A stretch of 64,000 bases of DNA, from positions 668 to 64,667 of the forward strand of contig NZ_QFRK01000017.1 of the NCBI RefSeq assembly GCF_003143855.1, read 5' to 3'. Positions 26,024 through 36,060 of the stretch are shown here, piece after piece; within the stretch, counting starts at the first letter, position 1, and each line of letters opens with the position of its first letter. Both the position numbers and the translations under genes were made by a program. The notes beneath the pieces were generated by a model, which was not told where the DNA came from, did no database searches, and saw only the letters and a program-made list of their open reading frames with translations. This DNA comes from Streptomyces sp. NWU339. Its GTDB lineage: Bacteria > Actinomycetota > Actinomycetes > Streptomycetales > Streptomycetaceae.

Positions 26024-27555
26024 GCGGTGGGGGTCTGCTGGTCGCCGGTACCACCTCGGACGCCGGCAAGAGCGTCGTGACCGCCGGGATCTGCCGGTGG
26101 CTGGCACGGCAGGGCGTCAAGGTCGCGCCGTTCAAGGCGCAGAACATGTCGCTGAACTCGTTCGTGACGCGCGAGGGCGCCGAGATCGGGCGGGCGCAGG
26201 CCATGCAGGCCCAGGCCTGCCGGGTCGAGCCGACCGCACTGATGAACCCCGTGCTGCTCAAGCCGGGCGGCGAGCGGAGCAGCCAGGTGGTGCTGCTGGG
26301 CAAGCCGGTCGGCGAGCTGAGCGCGCGCGGCTACCACGGCGGACGGCAACAGCAGTTGCTGGGCACGGTGCTGGACTGCCTCGCACAGTTGCGGGACACG
26401 TATGACGCGGTGATCTGTGAGGGGGCCGGCAGCCCGGCCGAGATCAACCTGCGGCGCACCGACATCGTGAACATGGGGATCGCCAGGAACGCCGGGCTCC
26501 CCGTCCTCGTCGTCGGCGACATCGACCGCGGCGGGGTCTTCGCCTCCTTCTTCGGCACCGTCGCCCTGCTCTCCCCCGAGGACCAGGCGCTGGTCGCCGG
26601 GTTCCTGGTGAACAAGTTCCGGGGCGACGTGACGCTGCTGGAGCCGGGCCTCGACATGCTGCACGGCCTGACCGGGCGGCACACGTACGGCGTACTGCCC
26701 TTCCGGCACGGGCTCGGCATCGACGAGGAGGACGGGCTGGCCGTGTCCCTGCGCGGTGCCGTGCGGGAGTCGGCCGTCGCCCCGCCGGTCGGCGAGGACG
26801 TGCTGCGGGTCGCCGTGTGCGCGGTGCCGCTGATGTCCAACTTCACGGACGTGGACGCGCTGGCCGCCGAACCGGGCGTCGTCGTGCGGTTCGTGGACCG
26901 GCCCGAGGAACTGGCCGACGCCGACCTCGTCGTCCTGCCGGGGACCCGCGGGACCGTGCGGGCCCTTCAGTGGCTGCGCGAGCGGGGGCTGGCGGACGCC
27001 CTGAAGCGACGGGCCGCCGAGGGGCGGCCCGTGCTGGGGATCTGCGGGGGCTACCAGATCCTCGGCGAGCACATCGAGGACGAGGTCGAAAGCCGCGCCG
27101 GGCACGTCGACGGGCTCGGACTGCTGCCCGTGCGGGTGCGGTTCGCGCGGGAGAAGACGCTGACCCGTCCCGCCGGGGAAGCCCTCGGGGAGCCCGTCGA
27201 GGGGTACGAGATCCATCACGGGGTCGCCGACGTACGGGGAGGCGTGGCGTTCATCTTTGATGACAGTGGACACAGCCTGGACGGCTGCCGGGTCGGCCAG
27301 ACCTGGGGCACGCACTGGCACGGCTCGCTGGAGTCCGACGGCTTCCGCCGGGCCTTCCTGCGGGAGGTGGCCGCCGCCGCGGGGCGCCGTTTCGTGCCGG
27401 CCCCCGACACCTCGTTCGCCGCGCTGCGCGAGGAGCAGCTCGACCGGCTCGGCGACCTGATCGAACAGCACGCGGACACGGACGCGCTCTGGCGGCTCAT
27501 CGAGTCGGGCGCGCCGCAAGGACTGCCTTTCATTCCACCGGGAGCGCCCGCATGA
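26020..27555 (+). CDS. cobQ: Cobyric acid synthase CobQ/CbiP
   Basis: A 511-residue glutamine-dependent amidotransferase that amidates the b, d, e and g carboxylates of adenosylcobyrinic acid a,c-diamide. The N-terminal P-loop-like domain has AGTTSDAGKSVVTAGICRWL and KAQNMSLNS. The C-terminal type I glutamine amidotransferase domain has the nucleophile Cys in LGICGGYQILGEHIED (about residue 343) and the His in WGTHWHGSLES. All expected motifs are intact. It overlaps cobD and cobN by four bases each. Confidence 0.96.
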   Translation: MSGGGLLVAGTTSDAGKSVVTAGICRWLARQGVKVAPFKAQNMSLNSFVTREGAEIGRAQAMQAQACRVEPTALMNPVLLKPGGERSSQVVLLGKPVGELSARGYHGGRQQQLLGTVLDCLAQLRDTYDAVICEGAGSPAEINLRRTDIVNMGIARNAGLPVLVVGDIDRGGVFASFFGTVALLSPEDQALVAGFLVNKFRGDVTLLEPGLDMLHGLTGRHTYGVLPFRHGLGIDEEDGLAVSLRGAVRESAVAPPVGEDVLRVAVCAVPLMSNFTDVDALAAEPGVVVRFVDRPEELADADLVVLPGTRGTVRALQWLRERGLADALKRRAAEGRPVLGICGGYQILGEHIEDEVESRAGHVDGLGLLPVRVRFAREKTLTRPAGEALGEPVEGYEIHHGVADVRGGVAFIFDDSGHSLDGCRVGQTWGTHWHGSLESDGFRRAFLREVAAAAGRRFVPAPDTSFAALREEQLDRLGDLIEQHADTDALWRLIESGAPQGLPFIPPGAPA

Positions 27556-30500
27556 GCACAGTGTTGTTGTTGTCGACCGCCGACACGGACCTGCTGGCGG
27601 CCCGTGCCGCCACCGGCGTCTCCTACCGGATCGGCAACCCGACCCGCGTGGACGTGGCGGCCGAACTGCCCGCGCTGCTCGACGGCGCGGACCTCGTCGT
27701 CGTACGGCTGCTGGGCGGCAAGCGTGCCTGGGAGGACGGGCTCGCGGCGCTCCGGGCGTCCGGCGTCCCGACGGTGCTGCTCGGCGGCGAGGCGGTGCCG
27801 GACGCGGAGCTGATGGCCGAGTCGTCGGTGCCCGCGGGTGTCGTGGCGGAGGCACTGAAGTACCTGGTGGAGGGCGGCCCGGACAACCTGGCCGAGCTGG
27901 CCCGGTTCCTGTCCGACACCGTGCTGCTCACCGGCGAGGGCTTCGAGGAGCCGCGCAGGATGCCGGAGTACGGGGTGCACGGCTCCCGTACCGTGTCGCC
28001 GGACCGTCCGACCGTCGGCGTGCTCTTCTACCGCGCCCACGAACTGAGCGGCAACACCGCCTTCGTGGACACGCTCTGCGAGGCGATCGAGGCACACGGC
28101 GCCAACGCCCTGCCGGTGTACTGCGGTTCGCTGCGCGGCGCCGACCCCGGACTGTACGAGATCCTCGGGCGGGCGGACACCCTGGTCGCCACCGTGCTCG
28201 CGGCCGGCGGCACGCACGCCTCCCCGGCGTCGGCGGGCGGGGAGGACGAGGCCTGGGACATCGGGGCGCTCGCCGACCTGGACGTCCCGGTGCTGCAGGG
28301 GCTGTGCCTGACCTCGTCACGCGCCACCTGGGAGGAGTCGGACGCCGCCCTCTCCCCCATGGACGCGGCGATGCAGGTCGCCATCCCGGAGTTCGACGGA
28401 CGGCTGATCACGGTCCCGTTCTCCTTCAAGGAGCAGGGTCCCGACGACGTCCCGGTCTACGTCGCCGACCCGGGGCGGGCCGCGCGCGTCGCCGGGATCG
28501 CCGTACGGCACGCCCGGCTGAAGCACCTGGACAACGCGGAGAAGAAGCTCGCACTGGTCTTCACCGCCTACCCGACCAAGCACTCCCGCGTCGGCAACGC
28601 GGTGGGGCTCGACACCCCCGCCTCGGCGGTACGGGTACTGGACGCGCTGCGGGACGCGGGGTACGGGGTGCACGGGTACCCCGACAACGGCGACGAGTTG
28701 ATCCACCGGCTCATCGAGGCGGGCGGCCACGACGTGGAGTGGCTGACGGAGGACCAGCTGGCCGCCGCGCCCGCACGGGTGCCGCTCGCGGACTACCGGG
28801 CCTGGTTCGAGAAGCTGGACCCGGCGCTGCGGGACGCGATGACCGAGGCGTGGGGCGAGCCGCCGGGCTCGCTGTACGTCGACGGCGACGACATCGTGCT
28901 GGCCTCCCTCCAGTTCGGGAACGTCGTGGTCATGATCCAGCCGCCGCGCGGCTTCGGCGAGAACCCCATCGCCATCTACCACGACCCCGACATGCCGCCG
29001 TCGCACCACTACATGGCCGCCTACCGGTGGCTGGAGGCTGCGACATCGGAGGGGGGTTTCGGCGCCGACGCGATCGTGCACATGGGCAAGCACGGCACCA
29101 TGGAGTGGCTGCCGGGCAAGGGCCTCGGGCTGAGCGCGGGCTGCGCGCCGGACGCCGTCCTGGGCGACCTCCCGCTGATCTACCCGTTCATCGTCAACGA
29201 CCCCGGTGAGGGCACCCAGGCCAAGCGGCGCGGGCACGCGACGGTGGTCGATCACCTCGTCCCGCCGATGGCCCGCGCCGACACGTACGGCGACCTGGCG
29301 AAGCTGGAGCAACTCCTCGACGAGTACGCGCTCGTCTCCGACCTGGACCCGGACAAGGCCCCGGCGGTACGGGCGCAGATCTGGACCCTCGTCAAGGCCG
29401 CCGAGCTCCACCACGACCTGCACGTGGACGACCAGCCGGACGACGACGACTTCGACTCGTTCGTCATGCACATCGACGGCTATCTGTGCGAGATCAAGGA
29501 CGTGCAGATCCGCGACGGGCTGCACATCCTGGGCGGTGGCCCGGTCGGTGAGCCGCGCGTCAACCTGGTGCTCGCGGTGCTGCGCGCCTCGCAGGTGTGG
29601 GGCGGACAGGCGAACGCGCTGCCGGGCCTGCGGGCCTCGCTGGCCGAGCACTTCGGGCTGGTGGAGAAGGAACTGCTGGCCGAGCCCGGTGCCCCGCTGA
29701 AGGTGCCGGCGGAGCTGACGGACCTGGTGGACGGTCCGGCGCGGTCGGCCTCCGACGCGATCGACCTGCTGGAGCAGCTGTGCCGGCGGATCGCGGAAGG
29801 CATGGAGGAGCGCGGCTGGGCGGTCGAGCAGAGCGCGCCGCTGGTGCGCGAGGTGCTCGGCGCCGAACTCCCGGACGCGGTGGCCGTGGTGGAGTTCGCC
29901 TGCACCGAGGTCGTGCCCCGGCTGGCCCGGACCACGGACGAGATCGGGCACATCCTGCGGGCGCTGAACGGCGGTTACGTCCCGGCGGGGCCTTCGGGTT
30001 CACCGACACGCGGGCTGGTCAACGTGCTCCCGACCGGCCGGAACTTCTACTCCGTCGACCCCAAGGCGATCCCGTCCCGGCTGAGTTGGGAGGTCGGGCA
30101 GTCGCTGGCGGACTCGCTGGTGCAGCGGTACCTGCAGGACACGGGGGAGTACCCGAAGTCCGTCGGCCTGACGGTGTGGGGCACGTCCGCGATGCGTACC
30201 CAGGGCGACGACATCGCCGAGATCCTGGCGCTGCTGGGCTGCCGCCCGGTGTGGGACGACGCCTCGCGCCGGGTGACCGGCTTCGAGGTGGTCGGGCTGG
30301 AGGAGCTGGGCCGACCGCGCATCGACGTCACGGTGCGCATCTCCGGCTTCTTCCGGGACGCGTTCCCGCACGTGGTGGGGCTGATCGACGACGCGGTACG
30401 GGCGGTGGCGGAACTGGACGAGCCCGCCGAGCAGAACTACGTCCGTGCCCACGCCGACGAGGACACCGCCGAGCACGGCGACCGGCGCCGGGCCACGGCC

Positions 30501-31223
30501 CGCATCTTCGGCTCCAAGCCCGGCGCGTACGGCGCCGGTCTGCTGCCGCTGATCGACGCCCGCAACTGGCGCTCCGACGCCGACCTCGCCGAGGTGTACG
30601 CGGTCTGGGGCGGCTACGCCTACGGGCGCGGGCTCGACGGTCGGGCGGCGCGCGGCGACATGGAGACGGCGTTCCGGCGGATCGCGGTGGCGGCGAAAAA
30701 TGTCGACACACGCGAGCACGACCTCGTCGACGCGGACGATTACTTCCAGTACCACGGCGGCATGGTCGCCATGGTGCGGCACCTGACGGGGGCCAGCCCG
30801 GAGGCATACGTCGGGGACTCGGCGACACCGGACCAGGTGAAGACGCGCACGCTGGGCGAGGAGACGCACCGCGTTTTCCGAGCGCGAGTGGTCAACCCCC
30901 GCTGGATGGCCGCGATGCGCAGGCACGGCTACAAGGGTGCCTTCGAGATGGCGGCCACCGTCGACTACCTGTTCGGCTACGACGCCACGGCCGGGGTCGT
31001 GGACGACTGGATGTACGAGAAGCTCAGCACCGAGTACGTCTTCGACGCCGAGAACCGGGACTTCATGCGGAAGTCGAATCCCTGGGCTTTGAGAGGCATC
31101 ACCGAACGCTTGCTGGAGGCGGCGGACCGCGGTCTGTGGGCGGAGCCGGACGCAGAGACACTCGAGCGGCTGCGTGCCACCTATCTGGAGCTCGAAGGCG
31201 ACCTGGAGGGCGACGACAAGTGA
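27552..31223 (+). CDS. cobN: Cobaltochelatase subunit CobN (late, ATP-dependent)
   Basis: A 1223-residue protein of full CobN length, the large subunit that binds hydrogenobyrinic acid a,c-diamide and inserts Co2+ with AAA+ partners. Family landmarks include KKLALVFTAYPTKHSRVGNAVGLDTPASAVR (about 330-360), VHMGKHGTMEWLPGKGLGLS (about 513-532), NPWALRGITERLLEAADRG near the end, and a central region that matches the Mg-chelatase H subunit pattern. It overlaps cobQ (ATGA) and the AAA+/VWA gene (GTGA). With that gene it should form the chelatase, in parallel with CbiX downstream. Confidence 0.95.
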   Translation: MSTVLLLSTADTDLLAARAATGVSYRIGNPTRVDVAAELPALLDGADLVVVRLLGGKRAWEDGLAALRASGVPTVLLGGEAVPDAELMAESSVPAGVVAEALKYLVEGGPDNLAELARFLSDTVLLTGEGFEEPRRMPEYGVHGSRTVSPDRPTVGVLFYRAHELSGNTAFVDTLCEAIEAHGANALPVYCGSLRGADPGLYEILGRADTLVATVLAAGGTHASPASAGGEDEAWDIGALADLDVPVLQGLCLTSSRATWEESDAALSPMDAAMQVAIPEFDGRLITVPFSFKEQGPDDVPVYVADPGRAARVAGIAVRHARLKHLDNAEKKLALVFTAYPTKHSRVGNAVGLDTPASAVRVLDALRDAGYGVHGYPDNGDELIHRLIEAGGHDVEWLTEDQLAAAPARVPLADYRAWFEKLDPALRDAMTEAWGEPPGSLYVDGDDIVLASLQFGNVVVMIQPPRGFGENPIAIYHDPDMPPSHHYMAAYRWLEAATSEGGFGADAIVHMGKHGTMEWLPGKGLGLSAGCAPDAVLGDLPLIYPFIVNDPGEGTQAKRRGHATVVDHLVPPMARADTYGDLAKLEQLLDEYALVSDLDPDKAPAVRAQIWTLVKAAELHHDLHVDDQPDDDDFDSFVMHIDGYLCEIKDVQIRDGLHILGGGPVGEPRVNLVLAVLRASQVWGGQANALPGLRASLAEHFGLVEKELLAEPGAPLKVPAELTDLVDGPARSASDAIDLLEQLCRRIAEGMEERGWAVEQSAPLVREVLGAELPDAVAVVEFACTEVVPRLARTTDEIGHILRALNGGYVPAGPSGSPTRGLVNVLPTGRNFYSVDPKAIPSRLSWEVGQSLADSLVQRYLQDTGEYPKSVGLTVWGTSAMRTQGDDIAEILALLGCRPVWDDASRRVTGFEVVGLEELGRPRIDVTVRISGFFRDAFPHVVGLIDDAVRAVAELDEPAEQNYVRAHADEDTAEHGDRRRATARIFGSKPGAYGAGLLPLIDARNWRSDADLAEVYAVWGGYAYGRGLDGRAARGDMETAFRRIAVAAKNVDTREHDLVDADDYFQYHGGMVAMVRHLTGASPEAYVGDSATPDQVKTRTLGEETHRVFRARVVNPRWMAAMRRHGYKGAFEMAATVDYLFGYDATAGVVDDWMYEKLSTEYVFDAENRDFMRKSNPWALRGITERLLEAADRGLWAEPDAETLERLRATYLELEGDLEGDDK

Positions 31224-33229
31224 CCACCCCGTTCCCGTTCACGGCCGTTGTCGGTCAGGACGACCTGCGGCTCGCGCTGCTGCTCAACGCGGTGTCACCG
31301 CAGGTCGGTGGCGTACTGGTCCGCGGGGAGAAAGGCACCGCCAAGTCCACGGCCGTGCGCGCCCTTTCGGCGCTCCTGCCGACGGTGGACGTCGTCTCCG
31401 GGTGCCGTTTCTCCTGCGACCCCGGCTCCCCCGACCCCGCATGCCCGGACAGGCCGCACGAACCAGGGGCGTTCGAGGCGCGGTCGGCGCGGATGGTCGA
31501 GCTGCCCGTCGGTGCCTCCGAGGACCGGCTGGTGGGTGCGCTCGACATCGAGCGGGCGCTCTCCGAGGGCGTCAAGGCTTTCGAACCGGGCCTGCTGGCC
31601 GACGCGCACCGCGGGATCCTGTACGTCGACGAGGTCAACCTGCTCCATGACCATCTGGTCGACCTGTTGTTGGACGCGGCTGCAATGGGTGCCTCGTACG
31701 TCGAGCGTGAGGGTGTCTCCGTGCGGCACGCGGCGCGCTTCCTGCTCGTCGGGACCATGAATCCCGAGGAGGGCGAGCTGAGGCCCCAGCTCCTCGACCG
31801 GTTCGGACTGACCGTCGAGGTCGCCGCCTCGCGGGAGCCGGACCAGCGGGTCGAGGTTGTCCGGCGGCGGCTGGCGTACGACGACGATCCGGCCGCCTTC
31901 GCCGCGCGCTGGGCCGACGAGGAGGCCGCCGTACGGGCGCGGATCGTGGCGGCGCGGGAGCTGTTGCCGTCGGTGCGCCTCGGTGACGGGGCGTTGCGGC
32001 AGATCGCGGCGACCTGCGCGGCTTTCGAGGTCGACGGCATGCGCGCCGACATCGTGATGGCGCGCACCGCGACCGCGCTGGCGGCCTGGGCCGGGCGCAC
32101 CGACGTGCTCGCCGAGGACGTGCGGCAGGCCGCGCTGCTGGCACTGCCGCACCGCAGGCGTCGTTCGCCGTTCGACGCGCCCGGACTCGACGAGGACAAG
32201 CTCGACGAGACGCTGGAGGAGTTCGGCGGCCCTGGTGAGGACGGGGGCGAGGACGACCCCGACCCGGGACCCGGCGGTGGCCCGGGCGGGCAGCCGGCGC
32301 CCGATGAGGGTCCTCAGGGCGACGGTGACACCGCTGCCCGGCCCGAGGCCGGTGAGGGCGGGGAACCGCAGGCAGGCCCCGGTGCCGGGGAGCAGTCCGC
32401 CGTACGGGCCGGGGAGCCGTTCCGGACGAAGGTGCTGAACGTGCCGGGCATCGGCCAGGGAGCCGCCGGACGGCGTTCCCGCGCCCGGACCGAGCAGGGG
32501 CGGACCACCGGGGCCCGGCGGCCGCAGGGAGCGCTGACCAAGTTGCACCTCTCGGCGACCGTGCAGGCGGCGGCCCCGCATCAGCGGGCGCGGGGGCGCA
32601 GTGGCCCGGGGCTCGTGGTGCGGCGGGACGATCTGCGGCAGGCGACGCGGGAGGGGCGCGAGTCCAATCTCGTCCTTTTCGTCGTCGACGCCTCCGGGTC
32701 GATGGCAGCGCGGCAGCGGATGAGCGCCGTGAAGGGCGCCGTGCTGTCGCTGCTCCTGGACGCCTATCAGCGGCGGGACAAGGTGGGGCTGGTCACCTTC
32801 CGGGGGTCGGCCGCCGAGGTGGCGCTGCCTCCGACCTCGTCGGTGGACGCGGCGGCGGCCCGGCTGGAGTCGCTGCCGACGGGTGGGCGTACGCCGCTGG
32901 CGGCCGGGCTGCTCAAGGCGCACGACGTGCTGCGGGTGGAGCGGTTGCGGGACCCGGCGCGGCGGGCGCTGGTGGTCGTGGTGACGGACGGGCGGGCCAC
33001 CGGCGGCCTCGAGCCGGTGGCCCTCGCCGGGCGGGCGGCGCGGCTGTTCGCCGCCGACGGGACCGCGTCCGTGGTCGTGGACTGCGAGTCGGGGCCGGTG
33101 CGGCTGGGGCTCGCCGGACAGCTCGCGGGTGAGCTGGGCGGTACGGCGGTGACGCTGGACGAACTGCGGGCGGACTCCATCGCCGGGCTGGTCAGGAACG
33201 TACAGGGGACTTCGAGGAGGGCCGCGTAA
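31220..33229 (+). CDS. Chelatase AAA+/VWA subunit (ChlI-ChlD fusion type), partner of CobN
   Basis: A 669-residue protein. Residues 1-320 form an AAA+ domain with GEKGTAKSTAVRAL (Walker A, about 33-46), ILYVDEVNLLHDHLVDLLLDA (Walker B) and VGTMNPEEGELRPQLLDRFGL. A long acidic, Pro/Gly-rich linker spans about 330-420. Residues about 485-665 form a von Willebrand A domain with the MIDAS motif DASGSMAA (about 491) and VTDGRATGG. This resembles a BchI-BchD fusion and in the cobalamin setting stands in for CobS/CobT. It should power CobN with ATP. Automatic names often say magnesium chelatase; no chlorophyll genes are present, so cobalt is the better guess. Confidence 0.9.
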   Translation: MTTPFPFTAVVGQDDLRLALLLNAVSPQVGGVLVRGEKGTAKSTAVRALSALLPTVDVVSGCRFSCDPGSPDPACPDRPHEPGAFEARSARMVELPVGASEDRLVGALDIERALSEGVKAFEPGLLADAHRGILYVDEVNLLHDHLVDLLLDAAAMGASYVEREGVSVRHAARFLLVGTMNPEEGELRPQLLDRFGLTVEVAASREPDQRVEVVRRRLAYDDDPAAFAARWADEEAAVRARIVAARELLPSVRLGDGALRQIAATCAAFEVDGMRADIVMARTATALAAWAGRTDVLAEDVRQAALLALPHRRRRSPFDAPGLDEDKLDETLEEFGGPGEDGGEDDPDPGPGGGPGGQPAPDEGPQGDGDTAARPEAGEGGEPQAGPGAGEQSAVRAGEPFRTKVLNVPGIGQGAAGRRSRARTEQGRTTGARRPQGALTKLHLSATVQAAAPHQRARGRSGPGLVVRRDDLRQATREGRESNLVLFVVDASGSMAARQRMSAVKGAVLSLLLDAYQRRDKVGLVTFRGSAAEVALPPTSSVDAAAARLESLPTGGRTPLAAGLLKAHDVLRVERLRDPARRALVVVVTDGRATGGLEPVALAGRAARLFAADGTASVVVDCESGPVRLGLAGQLAGELGGTAVTLDELRADSIAGLVRNVQGTSRRAA

Positions 33230-33828
33230 TGCCGAAGGGGCAGCCGAGTGTCGTACCGGACGACGGACTGACGACGCGTCAGCGGCGCAACCGGCCGCTG
33301 GTCGTGGTGCACACGGGCATCGGCAAGGGCAAGTCGACCGCCGCGTTCGGGCTGGCGCTGCGGGCCTGGAACCAGGGGTGGCCGATCGGGGTGTTCCAGT
33401 TCGTCAAGTCGGCGAAGTGGAAGGTCGGCGAGGAGAACGCGCTGCGGGTGCTCGGCGCCTCCGGTGAGGGCGGCAGCGTCGACTGGCACAAGATGGGCGA
33501 GGGCTGGTCCTGGGTCCAGCGGGACGCGCAGATGGACAACGAGGAGAAGGCCCGCGAGGGCTGGGAACAGGTCAAGCGCGACCTGGCCGCCGAGACGTAC
33601 AAGCTGTACGTGCTGGACGAGTTCGCGTACCCGATGCACTGGGGATGGATCGACACCGACGAGGTCGTGTCGGTGCTGCGGGACCGGCCGGGGACGCAGC
33701 ACGTGGTGATCACCGGGCGGAACGCGCCCGACGAGCTCGTGGAGTTCGCCGACCTGGTGACCGACATGTCCAAGGTCAAGCACCCCATGGACGCCGGGCA
33801 GAAGGGGCAGAGGGGCATCGAGTGGTGA
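33229..33828 (+). CDS. cobO: Cob(I)alamin/cobinamide adenosyltransferase, CobO/BtuR type
   Basis: A 199-residue enzyme that transfers the 5'-deoxyadenosyl group of ATP to reduced corrinoid. The atypical P-loop VHTGIGKGKSTAAFGLALRA (about 27-46), YKLYVLDEFAYPMHWGWID and HVVITGRNAPDELVEFADLVTDM are family signatures. The reading frame starts at an ATG that overlaps the TAA stop of the upstream gene (TAATG) and ends in a GTGA overlap with cobB. Confidence 0.95.
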   Translation: MPKGQPSVVPDDGLTTRQRRNRPLVVVHTGIGKGKSTAAFGLALRAWNQGWPIGVFQFVKSAKWKVGEENALRVLGASGEGGSVDWHKMGEGWSWVQRDAQMDNEEKAREGWEQVKRDLAAETYKLYVLDEFAYPMHWGWIDTDEVVSVLRDRPGTQHVVITGRNAPDELVEFADLVTDMSKVKHPMDAGQKGQRGIEW

Positions 33829-35198
33829 CCTCCGTACCCCGGTTGGTGATTGCCGCGCCCGCTTCGGGCAGCGGCAAGACCACCGTCGCCACGGGGGTGA
33901 TGGCCGCGCTCACCGCGCGGGGGCTCGCGGTGTCCCCGCACAAGGTCGGGCCGGACTACATCGACCCCGGGTACCACGCGCTGGCCACGGGACGGGTGGG
34001 GCGCAACCTCGACGCGTACCTGTGCGGTCCGGAGCTGGTCGGTTCCCTGTTCGCGCACGGTGCGCGCGGGTGTGACATCGCGGTCGCCGAGGGCGTGATG
34101 GGGCTGTACGACGGGGCTGCGGGGGAAGGAGAGTCGGCGTCCACGGCCCATGTGGCGAAGCTGCTGCGGGCGCCGGTGGTCCTGGTCGTCGACGCCTCGT
34201 CGCAGTCGCGGTCGGTGGCGGCGCTGGTGCACGGCTTCGTGACGTGGGATCCGGAGGTGCGGGTCGGGGGCGTGATCCTGAACAAGGTCGCGTCGGACCG
34301 GCACGAGGCGCTGCTGCGGGAGGCACTGGACTCCGTCGGCGTGCCCGTGCTGGGTGTGCTGCGGCGGGCCGCTCAGGCCGAGACGCCGTCGCGGCATCTG
34401 GGGCTGGTGCCGGTCGCCGAGCGGGGGGCCGCGGCGGTCGGGGCGGTTGCGGCCATGGCCGCGCAGGTGGAGGCGGGGTGCGATCTGGAGGGGCTGGTCG
34501 CGCTGGCGCGGGGTGCGGGTGCCTTGCCGTGTGCTGCGTGGGATGCGGCTGAGGTCTTGGGTTCCTCGCCCCAGGGGGCCGCCCCTGCGGACCCGCTGGT
34601 TCGGGTCGCCGTCGCCGGTGGGGCCGCGTTCACGTTTTCCTATGCCGAGCACTCCGAGTTGCTCGCCGCCGCCGGAGCCGAGGTCGTGGTCTTCGATCCC
34701 CTGCGGGACGAAAAACTGCCCGACGGGACCCGTGGGTTGGTGATCGGTGGCGGGTTTCCCGAGGTGTACGCCTCCGAGCTGTCCGCCAACGAGCCGCTGC
34801 GCGAGGCCGTTGCCGAACTGGCGTCGAGCGGTGCGCCGGTCGCCGCCGAGTGTGCGGGGCTGCTGTATCTGTGCCGGGAGTTGGACGGGCTGCCCATGTG
34901 CGGGGTGCTGGGCGCCTCCGCACGGATGGGCGAGCGGCTGACCCTGGGCTACCGGGACGCCGTGGCCGTGACCGACAGTGCGCTGGCCGCCGCCGGGACG
35001 CGGATGCGGGGGCACGAGTTCCACCGGACGCTCGTGGAACCGGGGGCGGGGGCCGCCCCCGCGTGGGGGATGCGTGCGCCCGAGCGGCGCGTCGAGGGTT
35101 TTGTACAGCGAGGTGTGCACGCGAGCTTCCTGCACACGCACTGGGCGTCCGAGCCCGGTGTCGCCCGTCGGTTCGTGGAGAGGTGCCGGACGTCATGA
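33825..35198 (+). CDS. cobB: Cobyrinic acid a,c-diamide synthase CobB/CbiA
   Basis: A 457-residue glutamine amidotransferase that amidates the a and c side chains. The N-terminal P-loop (IAAPASGSGKTTVATGVMAAL, about 6-26) and VGPDYIDPGYHALATGR are diagnostic. The C-terminal class I amidotransferase half has AAECAGLLYLCRELDG with the nucleophile Cys about residue 344, and HASFLHTHWASEPGV near the end. A GTG start gives GTGA overlap with cobO. A GC-rich, nearly palindromic stretch around 35042-35070 encodes a Gly/Ala-rich loop and may be an acquired insertion. Confidence 0.93.
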   Translation: MTSVPRLVIAAPASGSGKTTVATGVMAALTARGLAVSPHKVGPDYIDPGYHALATGRVGRNLDAYLCGPELVGSLFAHGARGCDIAVAEGVMGLYDGAAGEGESASTAHVAKLLRAPVVLVVDASSQSRSVAALVHGFVTWDPEVRVGGVILNKVASDRHEALLREALDSVGVPVLGVLRRAAQAETPSRHLGLVPVAERGAAAVGAVAAMAAQVEAGCDLEGLVALARGAGALPCAAWDAAEVLGSSPQGAAPADPLVRVAVAGGAAFTFSYAEHSELLAAAGAEVVVFDPLRDEKLPDGTRGLVIGGGFPEVYASELSANEPLREAVAELASSGAPVAAECAGLLYLCRELDGLPMCGVLGASARMGERLTLGYRDAVAVTDSALAAAGTRMRGHEFHRTLVEPGAGAAPAWGMRAPERRVEGFVQRGVHASFLHTHWASEPGVARRFVERCRTS

Positions 35199-35944
35199 GC
35201 AGCAGGCTGATCGGAGTCGGGGTGGGTCCCGGGGACCCCGAGCTGGTGACCGTCAAGGGGGTCAACGCCCTGCGCGCCGCGGACGTCGTCGTCGTACCGG
35301 TGATGGCCGCACCCGATGGGAAGGACGGCGGGGAGCCGGGGCGGGCCGAGGCGACCGTGCTGCACTACGTGCCCGAGGAGAAGGTCGTCCGGGTGGTGTT
35401 CGCGCTGAACGAGCGCACCGACCGGGCGCGGCGCGAGGCGGCCTGGGACGCTGCCGGGGAGCGGGTGGCCGGGTTGCTGCGGGAGCGGGGCCATGTCGCG
35501 TTCGCGACCATCGGCGACCCCAACGTGTACTCGACGTTCACGTATCTCGCCCAGACCGTCGCGGAGTCGGTGCCGGGGACGGTGGTCGAGACCGTGCCGG
35601 GGATCACCGCGATGCAGGATCTGGCGGCGCGTTCCGGGGCCGTGCTCACCGAGGGGACCGAACCGCTCACCCTGGTGCCGGTGACCGCCGGGGCCGCCGT
35701 GCTCAAGGAGGCGCTGGCCGGGCCCGGAACGGTCGTCGCCTACAAGTTCGGGCGGCGGGCGGGCGAGGTGGCCGAGGCGCTGCGGGAGAGCGGGCGGCTC
35801 GGTGACGCCGTGTGGGGGTCGGCGCTCGGGCTGCCGGAGGAGTTCGTCCGGCCGGCCGCCGAGCTGGACGGGTCGCCCCTGCCCTATCTGTCGACGCTCA
35901 TCGCGCCGCCCCGGCGTGACGGCGGGCGGGGCGGCAAGCTGTGA
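35195..35944 (+). CDS. cobI: Precorrin-2 C20-methyltransferase CobI
   Basis: A 249-residue SAM-dependent tetrapyrrole methylase. The N-terminal GVGVGPGDPELVTVKGVNALRAADVVVVPV pattern, TIGDPNVYSTFTYLAQTV (about 106-123) and VPGITAMQDLAARSG are typical of C20-methyltransferases. The step converts precorrin-2 (or its cobalt form) to the C20-methylated intermediate. The ATG overlaps the cobB stop (ATGA). Confidence 0.93.
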   Translation: MSSRLIGVGVGPGDPELVTVKGVNALRAADVVVVPVMAAPDGKDGGEPGRAEATVLHYVPEEKVVRVVFALNERTDRARREAAWDAAGERVAGLLRERGHVAFATIGDPNVYSTFTYLAQTVAESVPGTVVETVPGITAMQDLAARSGAVLTEGTEPLTLVPVTAGAAVLKEALAGPGTVVAYKFGRRAGEVAEALRESGRLGDAVWGSALGLPEEFVRPAAELDGSPLPYLSTLIAPPRRDGGRGGKL

Positions 35945-36000
35945 GCGGACAGCCGGGCGAGGGCGTCCGGCCACCCGGCCCCTCCGCAGACATCACACGA

Positions 36001-36045
36001 ACCGCAGGAACCACAAGAACCGCAGGAACCGCAGGAACCGCAGGA
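36001..36045 (+). repeat. Tandem repeat 5 x 9 bp between cobI and cobM
   Basis: Four perfect copies and one variant of the unit ACCGCAGGA lie immediately upstream of the probable cobM ribosome-binding site. Each unit contains an AGGA core. If cobM instead starts at the GTG at 35941, the array would encode Thr/Ala/Gly repeats in a poorly conserved N-terminal extension. Confidence 0.9.
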
Positions 36046-36060
36046 GAGGATCGTTTCCCC

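Noticed and set aside
31220..33229. Genuine magnesium chelatase for chlorophyll
   Set aside because: The gene is locked between cobN and cobO with no other chlorophyll gene; cobalt chelation is the consistent reading.
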